A stretch of DNA of 5,312 bases, taken from contig JAFGJA010000308.1 in the NCBI GenBank assembly GCA_016929355.1, positions 1-5,312 of the forward strand, read 5' to 3'. Origin of the DNA: Anaerolineae bacterium (GTDB taxonomy: Bacteria; Chloroflexota; Anaerolineae; Aggregatilineales; Aggregatilineaceae). This document shows positions 1 through 5,312 of this stretch, piece by piece. Position numbers and translations under genes: made by a program. Numbering within the stretch: position 1 is the first letter of the stretch; every line of letters begins with the position of its first letter. Below the pieces are notes generated by a model. The model worked only from the letters and a program-made list of their open reading frames with translations. It had not been told where the DNA came from and made no database searches.

Positions 1-745
1 ATGCTCCTCTAGGCCAATGAGTATAGTTGCCTCGCAGATGGGGTGTGCCTCGGTCATCTATATCCAATTCGAGTTTGTTGAGTTGAGGAACAGCCACTTT
101 CAGCGCGTCTAAAATGCGGCGAAAACGGGCATCACGCGTCTTTGGAGTTGTTTTTGCCACCTGTTCTAAAAAGTCGCTTCCGTAAGGATCATTTTGAGGT
201 CCTAAAGCACGTTCCGGCTCACGGACTAATTGAGGGACTAGATGGAAGTATTGGATCGATCCAAAAAAATCTGCGATTTCTCGAAATTCTCGATTGGCAA
301 AGGTTTGCTCTAAATATGTTTGAGTTAGGCGTGCAGGATCGGCGTTATCTTCAGGATCAGGACGATCAAGGATAAGGTCGCCATTTCGCCAAACCTTTTC
401 CTCTTTAAGAACGGGATCATCTTGTCGGCGACGAGGATCAACTTGGTTAAAGGCAATGCGGTAGCGCCAAACTATTTCGCGATCTTCTATCTCGGCATCG
501 ATCACAACGTCTGTGGATGGATGCCGGGCAGCCAGACTCCTAATTCGTGAAACACCGCCACGACTTTGAATTGCCTGCGCAAACCCCCCGCCCGGCACGA
601 CCAGATCGCGCAGGAAACGGAACACGTCGAGAAAATTAGATTTGCCCGATGCATTTGGGCCAACCAGAAACGCGCGATTTTGTAGTGGAACATCAATGTG
701 CCCGAAGTTGCGCCAGTTTTCTAAGCTAATGCGGGAGAAACGCAC
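1..745 (-). CDS. AAA family ATPase, RecF/SMC-like (AAA_21), N-terminal part, runs off left edge
   Basis: I read an uninterrupted minus-strand frame from a GTG at 745-743 to base 1 (248 codons, no stop). Seen: an opening strand and turn (residues 3-18, RFSRISLENWRNFGHIDV) typical of RecF/SMC-like ATPases, a Walker A P-loop GPNASGKS at 29-36, and then SRGGVSRIRSLAAR at 61-74, which resembles the segment after the P-loop in the COG4637-type predicted ATPases. The visible part ends at HLRGNYTHWPRGA, so the ABC signature, Walker B and any C-terminal domain lie left of the window. The GTG start is supported by GAGGA seven bases upstream. The only nearby ATG (768-766) hits a stop after six codons, and no in-frame ATG exists anywhere in the visible frame. 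Expected role: a cytoplasmic ATP-driven conformational switch. Members often sit beside a TOPRIM or DUF4276 partner in defence-like pairs, but that partner would be outside this window. Hand-counted G+C of 1-720 is about 49%, lower than lines sampled in the kinase. The family call is secure; the biological role is not. Confidence 0.92.
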   Translation of the reverse strand, partial: MRFSRISLENWRNFGHIDVPLQNRAFLVGPNASGKSNFLDVFRFLRDLVVPGGGFAQAIQSRGGVSRIRSLAARHPSTDVVIDAEIEDREIVWRYRIAFNQVDPRRRQDDPVLKEEKVWRNGDLILDRPDPEDNADPARLTQTYLEQTFANREFREIADFFGSIQYFHLVPQLVREPERALGPQNDPYGSDFLEQVAKTTPKTRDARFRRILDALKVAVPQLNKLELDIDDRGTPHLRGNYTHWPRGA

Positions 746-752
746 GGTTATA

Positions 753-757
753 TCCTC
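753..757 (-). promoter_or_regulatory. Shine-Dalgarno site deciding the GTG start of the ATPase gene
   Basis: The minus strand reads GAGGATATAACC followed by GTG. GAGGA is seven bases from the start codon, which is ideal spacing. It lies inside the 37-base gap after the CvpA-like gene. It also falls within a six-codon ATG-initiated mini-frame (768-748, MSQPRI then TAA) that probably has no function. This site is the main reason for choosing the GTG. Confidence 0.75.
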
Positions 758-782
758 GGTTGACTCATAAACAGGAAAAAAA

Positions 783-1316
783 CTAGATCACCGCCACGAT
801 CACGAAGATGAATAACCCGATCATCAGGATCGAGAGCAGACTCCCATCACCGGTGAGCATCCAGGTGAGCGGCAGCATATCGATCAGGTCGGCGCTCGGC
901 GTATTGGGGGCGGCAGCCGCGATATGCGGGCTGAGGGGATATTCCAGTACATCCATGTAGTACCACAACGATCCGATCACCAGATACCCGTTGAACATGC
1001 CCACCAATGCGCCTAAAACGCCATCCTGAAAGCCTTCGCGGTTGGAAGTGCCCCCTTTGCGGCGGGACAGCGTTTCCGGTGGGGTCTGATAGGCGAAAAA
1101 CGTCATGAGCAGCAAAAAGAGGGCTTGCAGGTAAAATTTCGGTACTTGCTCGTTATTGGTCAGGGGATCAATGATCAGGGTTTCGAATTGTTTGATCGCA
1201 AACAGCGCTAAGATGATCCCGGCGGTTGCGATCAATTCTTTGATCCAGCCACGCAAAAAACCAATAAGACCAAACAGTCCAATCATCATGAACATGAAAC
1301 TGGATAGCTGGATCAT
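783..1316 (-). CDS. CvpA-like integral membrane protein
   Basis: This 177-residue, strongly hydrophobic protein has about four to five predicted membrane segments, near residues 7-20, 27-42, 62-76, 97-120 and 158-176. The family evidence is the N-terminal layout: a hydrophobic helix, then GFLRGWIKELI at 19-29, then a second hydrophobic helix. This G-x-x-RG-x-x-KEL-like turn is characteristic of the CvpA (colicin V production) family, and the length fits that family. A second glycine-rich turn (GFQDGVLGALVGMFNGYL, 95-112) is also family-like. A polar loop at 79-96 (PPETLSRRKGGTSNREGF) is probably exposed. CvpA proteins are inner-membrane proteins linked to colicin V export and envelope homeostasis in Proteobacteria; the role in other phyla is unclear. 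The ATG at 1316 is the only usable start: upstream in frame there is no ATG, GTG or TTG before a TAG. The ribosome site is weak (GGGGGA, about eight bases upstream). The ATPase gene follows 37 bases downstream, so co-transcription is plausible. Confidence 0.78.
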   Translation of the reverse strand: MIQLSSFMFMMIGLFGLIGFLRGWIKELIATAGIILALFAIKQFETLIIDPLTNNEQVPKFYLQALFLLLMTFFAYQTPPETLSRRKGGTSNREGFQDGVLGALVGMFNGYLVIGSLWYYMDVLEYPLSPHIAAAAPNTPSADLIDMLPLTWMLTGDGSLLSILMIGLFIFVIVAVI

Positions 1317-1365
1317 AGGTCTGTTCCCCCAGAATGCGAAATCTTGATAGGTCGTCTAGCTTGTA

Positions 1366-1394
1366 ATTGTATTGCTATTGGCGCAGATCGGCAA
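1366..1394 (-). promoter_or_regulatory. Candidate sigma-70-type promoter for the CvpA-like gene
   Basis: On the minus strand, TTGCCG (1394-1389) and TACAAT (1371-1366) are separated by exactly 17 bases. They match the -35 consensus at four of six positions and the -10 consensus at five of six. The predicted transcript would have a leader of about 40 bases before the ATG at 1316. The site lies between the palindromic element and the gene, in the most A+T-rich part of the gap. It rests on sequence match alone, so it is only a candidate. Confidence 0.35.
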
Positions 1395-1399
1395 CGTGC

Positions 1400-1415
1400 C
1401 CCCCTGATCAGGGGG
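1400..1415. repeat. Perfect 16-base palindrome centred on TGATCA
   Basis: CCCCCTGATCAGGGGG is a perfect palindrome. Its right-hand GGGGG is also the outer end of the left terminal repeat of the element at 1411-1551. No T run follows on either strand, so it is not a standard intrinsic terminator. It could be an operator-like site, or a junction formed where the repeat element meets flanking sequence. The 9-base word TGCCCCCCT covers its left edge (1397-1405) and recurs at 1545-1553. Confidence 0.6.
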
Positions 1416-1551
1416 CATTTCAAGTTTGTTCACGGATTTTTGTAGGGGCGAACCAGCGTGTCCGCCCGATGTGGCTGGCCGCATGTTGCGCGCCGCGCAA
1501 CCGGGAGTACACATTGGTACTCCCCTACATGAATTTTCGTGAAATGCCCCC
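1411..1551. repeat. Nested inverted-repeat intergenic element (MITE- or REP-like)
   Basis: This non-coding stretch fills most of the gap between the kinase stop and the CvpA-like gene. Its ends are a perfect 12-base inverted repeat, GGGGGCATTTCA at 1411-1422 against 1540-1551. Inside is a second perfect 8-base pair, TGTAGGGG at 1441-1448 against CCCCTACA at 1522-1529. Inside that are consecutive hairpins: GGGCGAAC/GTCCGCCC with one mismatch (1446-1467), ATGTGGC/GCCGCAT with one wobble pair (1469-1484), GTTGCGCG/CGCGCAAC (1485-1501), and GGGAGTAC/GTACTCCC with a 6-base loop (1503-1524). CCCCTACA occurs once more at 1549-1556, directly beside the kinase stop codon. No protein is encoded. The layout suggests a miniature mobile or REP-type element, possibly with folded RNA acting as a 3' end for the kinase transcript. 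The structure is visible in the sequence; mobility and copy number are inferred. Confidence 0.7.
1503..1524. repeat. Hairpin with 8-base perfect stem near the 3' end of the kinase gene
   Basis: GGGAGTAC (1503-1510) pairs perfectly with GTACTCCC (1517-1524) around the 6-base loop ACATTG. It starts 33 bases past the kinase stop codon, in the direction of kinase transcription. It is the best-formed RNA stem in the gap and could protect the 3' end or pause polymerase. There is no U tract, so I do not call it a Rho-independent terminator. Confidence 0.5.
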
Positions 1552-1556
1552 CTACA

Positions 1557-4500
1557 TTACTCGATCAAGTCCAGGCGCACGGTAAACGTGCTGCCTGCGC
1601 CCAGGACGCTATCCACCGTGATGGTCCCGCCGTGTAAGGTGACAATATCATGGACAATTGTCAACCCCAACCCCGTGCCAATGGTGACTTTTTCATCCGC
1701 ACGGAAAAATGGCTCAAAGACATGCGCGACCATCTCCGGTTTGATGCCGATGCCGGTGTCTTGCACACGCAGCACGGCGGAGGCTTGCTCGCGGGTCAAT
1801 TCAACCGAGATCGAGCCACCCGCTTCCGTATAGTTGATCGCGTTCGCTACCAGGTTGGTGATCACCTGATTCATGCGCTGCGGATCAATAGAGACGACCA
1901 GGGGGGTTGGATGCAGATGGACATGAAACGCCACGTCTTTTTGTTCGGCTTCGGCTTGCTGAATGGCCGTGACATCTTCGACGATGGTCTGTAACACGGT
2001 GTTCCGGCGGTTGAGGATGATTACGCCGCGATCAAAGCGGGAGACATCCAGCAGATTTTCCACCAGATCGGCCATATGGTTGGACACGCGATTGATAATG
2101 TCCAGGTGTTGGGCCATTTTTTCCGGTTGGTGTTGCAGCAAATACAGGCGCGTTTTGATGTTGGCGAGCGGCGTCCGTAATTCATGGGAGGCATTGGCGA
2201 TAAACCGGTCTTTTTGCTCTTGCAGCGCTTTTTCCTGGCTGATGTCGCGGATCACGGTTACGGTCCCGATGAGCCGTTCCTCATTGTCATGCACCGGAGT
2301 CACGGTCAGCGAGGCGTCAAATTCCGAGCCGTCTTTGCGGCTCAACCGTGTATCTTCCTGCCAGAAACCCCGTCGTTTGACCTTATCGTACAGGTTGTTG
2401 ACCATCGCGGTGAAGTCGCTCGCGGGCTGATCGGGGCGGCGCAGCACGGAAATGTAATTTATAAACTCGTCGCGCTGGTAGCCGGTGAGCCGGGTGAGCG
2501 CCGGATTGATGTACTTCACATCCAGTTTGGTGTCATATAACACCCCTTCGCTCATGGCGTCCAGAATGGCTTCGAGTTGGCGGCGCTGTTGGTTAAGTTC
2601 TTCGGTGCGCTGGGCCACGCGCTGTTCCAGTTCGTCAGCGTGGTGCTGGACCGCTTCAAACAACTGCGCGCGTTCAATCGCAATCGCGGCTTGATTGGCG
2701 AAAATTTTCAAACGGTCCGCGTGATCCTCGGTGTAGAAATCAGGCGTTTTACAGTCCAGATTGATCACGCCAATGCTTTCATCCTGCAAGCGAATCGGCG
2801 CGCTGATATACGAACGAACCCATTCGTCGCCGGGCAGGGTAAACCAATCGGGTTCATTATGTGTATCGGGAATAATCACCAGCCGGTCAAATTCCGGGTT
2901 GATCGCCAGGTCCAGCGAAACTTCCAGACCGTGTTTTTCGCCAGATCGCCCCTGGGCCACATAACCCCGGCTGGCGACAGTGCGGGCGGTATTGGTTTTC
3001 CAATTGAAAACCATGATATTAGCCGCATCATGCGGGACCACGCGCCCGACATTTTCCAGAATCCGTTGGGCCGCATCAACCAGACTGATGGACCCCGCGA
3101 CAGCATTAGCCGTATCGCGCAGGGTTTCGGCCAGGGTGCGCTGGCGGTGTTCGGCGGCGAAGAGCTGCGCATTGCGAATCGCAATGGCGGCTTGATCGGC
3201 GAACGGTTGTAAACGCTCGGCATGATTCTGGTTGAAAGCGCCGGGGGTTGTGCTGTCCAGATGCAAAATGCCGATGATTTTGCCCTCAATTTTAATGGGC
3301 GCTTTGACCGTCGATTCGATCCAGTCTTCTTCGGGCATTTGCGGCCATTTGGGGTCTTGTTTGGTCATTGGCACGACCATCGGCTGACCGGTGTCGAGCA
3401 TGGTGTGCCAGATTGGGGTTTGTTCAACCGGAAAATTGCGTTGCCGCGCCCACTCATCCGCCCCGTATTTCTCATACCCGAAACCGCGTGCTATCCGCGC
3501 GACGCCGTTTTCAATCAACATGATATTGGCGGCGTCGTGCGGCACGACACGGCTGATGGTCGTCAGGATATTATCCAGTACGACATCAAAATCGAGGGTG
3601 CTGTTGACGATTTTGGCGGTGTCACGCAGCGCTTCGGCCAGTTGGCGTTGATCGCGTTCGCCGGCAAATGAGCGCGCATTGCGGATCGCGTTAGCCGCCT
3701 GGAACGCGAAGGCTTGCAGGCGTTCGGCATGACGCTCATCGAACGCATGGGGCGTTGCGCTGTCCAGACTCAACACGCCGATGATGTCCTCATTGAGCAA
3801 AATGGGCGCTTTGACTGTGGATCGAATCCAGGAATTAAGATGCACTTTTCGCATCCAGCCAGGGGTCTCTTGGGTATCGGCCACGATGAGAGATTCTTTG
3901 GTCGTGATGATCGTGCGCCAGTTGATCGTTGCGTCGATCTTCACGCGCAGATTACGCATGGCTTCCGCCGTGCCGTATGTTTCGTAACCCGTACAGCGCA
4001 TCACTTCGAGCCATTCGCCATCTACAAAAATAATGTTAGCGGCATCATGTGGGATGAGGCGCTTGATATTTTCCAGGATGCGATCCAGTATCTGATCCAG
4101 ATCAAGGGTGCGATTAATGGCTTCGGCGGTATTGTGCAAGGTTTCGGCAAACATGCGCTGGTCGCATTCAGAGGCGAGAAGCTGCGCTTTGGTGATCGCC
4201 ACCGCCGCCTGATTGACGATGGTTTCGGCGATCTCGGCTTCAGCGCTGGTGAAATGGCGTTTGGTGGTGCTATCCAGTCCCAGTGAGCCAATAACTTTGT
4301 TTTCCACGACGAGCGGGATAACCATGATCGACTGTGTGCCGCGTTCGCGCAGCAAATCCCAGGTTGTTTCAAACAGGGGATCATTGAGCGCATCGGCTGA
4401 GATGATTACATCATGGGTTTGACACATGTAATCGAGCGACGGGTTATTGGCGGCTGAAACGTTGCGATCCCGGTGTTGGTCATGATCGGGGTGCGTATCC

Positions 4501-5312
4501 ATGACCAACCGGCCTTCCGTGCCCTCATACATGACCAGTCCGGCAAATGAAACGTCCAACGCCGCCTGGAGTTCCTGGGTCATGATTTCGTAAATGTCGT
4601 CCAGGGTGATCGCCTGCGCGATGCGCGCCGAAACGCGGTTGATCAAGGCGAGCCGGTTGGCTTGTTCCTGATAGGTGATCGCGTGCTGCTGGGTGGCGGT
4701 GAATAACTGCGCATTGCGAATGGCCGTAGCGACTTGATCGGCAAAGGCTTGCAGCCGGTCTACGTGTTGGGGTGTAAAGCTGTTGGGCGTGGCATTGTCC
4801 AGATTCAGCACGCCGACCACCTGTTCCTCCAGCCGAATGGGAACTTTGAGCGAGCAGCGAATCCAGCGATCCACCGGGTCCACGTCAACCCAGAGCGGAT
4901 CATGGGCCACATCGGAAACCAAAAGCGGCTTTTGCTCCGTGATCATGCGCTGCAAATGGGGTATGTCAGCGATATTGATTTGCCAGTTATCTAAACGCCC
5001 CTCGACGCCGCTCAATTCATCATAGCCATAACCATGTGAAATGCGGATCGTGTCCCCGTCAATCAACATGATATTGGCGGCATCGTGCGGCACGACCCGC
5101 CCGACGTGATCGAGAATCCCCTTCAGGACGCTGTCGAAATCGAGCGTGCTGTTAACCGTGGCCGCCGTGTTGCGCAGCGCTTCCGACAACATCCGTTGAT
5201 CGCGCTCGCTGGCATAGAGTTGGGCGTTGCGAATGGCGTTACCCGCCTGGATCGCAAAGGCGCGCAGGTACGTGGCGTGTTGGGGGGTGTAGGTTTGCGC
5301 GGCGCGGCTGTA
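1557..5312 (-). CDS. Multi-GAF, PAS-containing sensor histidine kinase, 5' end beyond right edge
   Basis: This is a soluble sensor kinase that should autophosphorylate on histidine and pass phosphate to a response regulator. The frame is open from the TAA at 1559-1557 to the window edge. The ATG at 5192 is not the start: the 40 codons before it read TYTPQHATYLRAFA...AIRNAQLYASERDQR, the end of another GAF domain. Counting that Met as residue 1, the domains are GAF (about 15-165), GAF of a different subtype (190-338), GAF (360-508), GAF (530-678), GAF (700-846), coiled coil (845-878), PAS (872-985), HisKA (995-1058) and HATPase_c (1100-1209). The kinase core looks complete: SHELRTP with His1003, N box NLVANAINYT (1113-1122), G1 DTGIGI (1145-1150), F box FEPFFR (1159-1164), G2 GTGLGL (1172-1177). 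Four of the five complete GAFs carry PHDAANI (35, 381, 551, 720). No membrane segment, receiver or output domain is visible. I do not see a bilin-attachment motif in any GAF, so the ligands are unknown. No response regulator gene lies downstream. Confidence 0.96.
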   Translation of the reverse strand, partial: YSRAAQTYTPQHATYLRAFAIQAGNAIRNAQLYASERDQRMLSEALRNTAATVNSTLDFDSVLKGILDHVGRVVPHDAANIMLIDGDTIRISHGYGYDELSGVEGRLDNWQINIADIPHLQRMITEQKPLLVSDVAHDPLWVDVDPVDRWIRCSLKVPIRLEEQVVGVLNLDNATPNSFTPQHVDRLQAFADQVATAIRNAQLFTATQQHAITYQEQANRLALINRVSARIAQAITLDDIYEIMTQELQAALDVSFAGLVMYEGTEGRLVMDTHPDHDQHRDRNVSAANNPSLDYMCQTHDVIISADALNDPLFETTWDLLRERGTQSIMVIPLVVENKVIGSLGLDSTTKRHFTSAEAEIAETIVNQAAVAITKAQLLASECDQRMFAETLHNTAEAINRTLDLDQILDRILENIKRLIPHDAANIIFVDGEWLEVMRCTGYETYGTAEAMRNLRVKIDATINWRTIITTKESLIVADTQETPGWMRKVHLNSWIRSTVKAPILLNEDIIGVLSLDSATPHAFDERHAERLQAFAFQAANAIRNARSFAGERDQRQLAEALRDTAKIVNSTLDFDVVLDNILTTISRVVPHDAANIMLIENGVARIARGFGYEKYGADEWARQRNFPVEQTPIWHTMLDTGQPMVVPMTKQDPKWPQMPEEDWIESTVKAPIKIEGKIIGILHLDSTTPGAFNQNHAERLQPFADQAAIAIRNAQLFAAEHRQRTLAETLRDTANAVAGSISLVDAAQRILENVGRVVPHDAANIMVFNWKTNTARTVASRGYVAQGRSGEKHGLEVSLDLAINPEFDRLVIIPDTHNEPDWFTLPGDEWVRSYISAPIRLQDESIGVINLDCKTPDFYTEDHADRLKIFANQAAIAIERAQLFEAVQHHADELEQRVAQRTEELNQQRRQLEAILDAMSEGVLYDTKLDVKYINPALTRLTGYQRDEFINYISVLRRPDQPASDFTAMVNNLYDKVKRRGFWQEDTRLSRKDGSEFDASLTVTPVHDNEERLIGTVTVIRDISQEKALQEQKDRFIANASHELRTPLANIKTRLYLLQHQPEKMAQHLDIINRVSNHMADLVENLLDVSRFDRGVIILNRRNTVLQTIVEDVTAIQQAEAEQKDVAFHVHLHPTPLVVSIDPQRMNQVITNLVANAINYTEAGGSISVELTREQASAVLRVQDTGIGIKPEMVAHVFEPFFRADEKVTIGTGLGLTIVHDIVTLHGGTITVDSVLGAGSTFTVRLDLIE
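2654..5207 (-). repeat. Tandem GAF-unit array inside the kinase gene (about 510-base units)
   Basis: The sensory half is a repeat array with a period of about 170 residues. Each unit opens with a helical linker resembling ERDQRxLAEALRxTA, then a second helix, then PHDAANI. Unit starts are near 5207, 4691 (the divergent second GAF), 4169, 3659 and 3149. PHDAANI spacings are 346 (two units), 170 and 169 residues. The first and fourth GAFs are also close in DNA: 3511-3548 and 5059-5096 are identical at 37 of 38 bases. The likely origin is internal duplication. The in-register linker helices suggest that signals pass along a continuous helical spine to the kinase core; that is inference. Confidence 0.85.

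Noticed and set aside
142..696. Open frames at 142-375 plus and 502-696 minus
   Set aside because: Both overlap the ATPase coding frame in other registers. Only the GTG-started minus frame gives a Walker A motif and continuous family-like sequence.
1485..1524. Hairpins as a Rho-independent terminator for the kinase gene
   Set aside because: The stems are strong, but no run of T follows them on the minus strand (or on the plus strand). They may still influence the 3' end, but not as a classical intrinsic terminator.
1411..1551. CRISPR array or integron attC site
   Set aside because: There are no regularly spaced direct repeats with unique spacers. The attC core signatures and a neighbouring integrase are absent, and the arms are multiple independent hairpins.
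1367..1585. Plus-strand frame of 72 codons across the kinase-CvpA gap
   Set aside because: It runs through the hairpin element and into the kinase 3' end, has a cysteine- and arginine-rich composition with no recognisable domain, and has no convincing ribosome site. It is best explained by palindromic non-coding DNA.
2577..4286. Long plus-strand open frames (149 to 211 codons) opposite the kinase that resemble one another, with recurring words such as QHAD and NGRFD
   Set aside because: They are antisense to the GAF repeats. Their mutual similarity simply mirrors the tandem duplication of the sense strand and G+C-rich codon bias. The sense strand has uninterrupted domain homology.
4300..5150. 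Phytochrome-like bilin-binding GAF domains
   Set aside because: The few cysteines seen (for example residues 113, 257 and 343) are not in a recognisable chromophore-attachment context, and no PHY domain follows.
5190..5192. ATG at 5192 as the kinase start codon
   Set aside because: The frame stays open upstream and encodes the conserved end of another GAF, and the bases before this ATG lack a ribosome site.

Overview
The window most likely comes from a free-living bacterium of the Chloroflexota (Anaerolineae-like). The basis is a very long soluble sensor kinase built from many tandem GAF domains, moderate G+C, and an intergenic palindromic element with TGTAGGGG ends of a kind I associate with those genomes. 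This placement is an inference from gene style, not a phylogenetic result.

All three supported genes lie on the minus strand, so transcription runs right to left. From right to left: (1) positions 5312-1557 hold the 3' part of a giant multi-GAF histidine kinase. Its 5' end lies beyond the right edge, because the reading frame stays open to base 5312 and those 40 extra codons encode the end of another GAF domain. The visible part has the tail of one GAF, five complete GAF domains, a coiled coil, a PAS domain and a complete HisKA plus HATPase_c core. (2) Positions 1556-1317 are a 240-base non-coding gap. It holds a nested inverted-repeat element and a candidate promoter for the next gene. (3) Positions 1316-783 encode a CvpA-like integral membrane protein. 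(4) Positions 745-1 encode the N-terminal 248 codons of a RecF/SMC-like AAA ATPase (AAA_21 type) with a clear Walker A motif. It starts at GTG, its visible part has no internal methionine, and it runs off the left edge.

The CvpA-like gene and the ATPase are 37 bases apart and may be co-transcribed. The kinase is separated from them by the repeat element and is probably its own unit. No response regulator lies downstream of the kinase in this window, so its partner must be upstream or elsewhere. I see no RNA gene, CRISPR array, transposase or integrase. The least ordinary parts are the internally duplicated GAF array, the nested palindromic element, and the ATPase, whose family is often found in defence-like two-gene modules.
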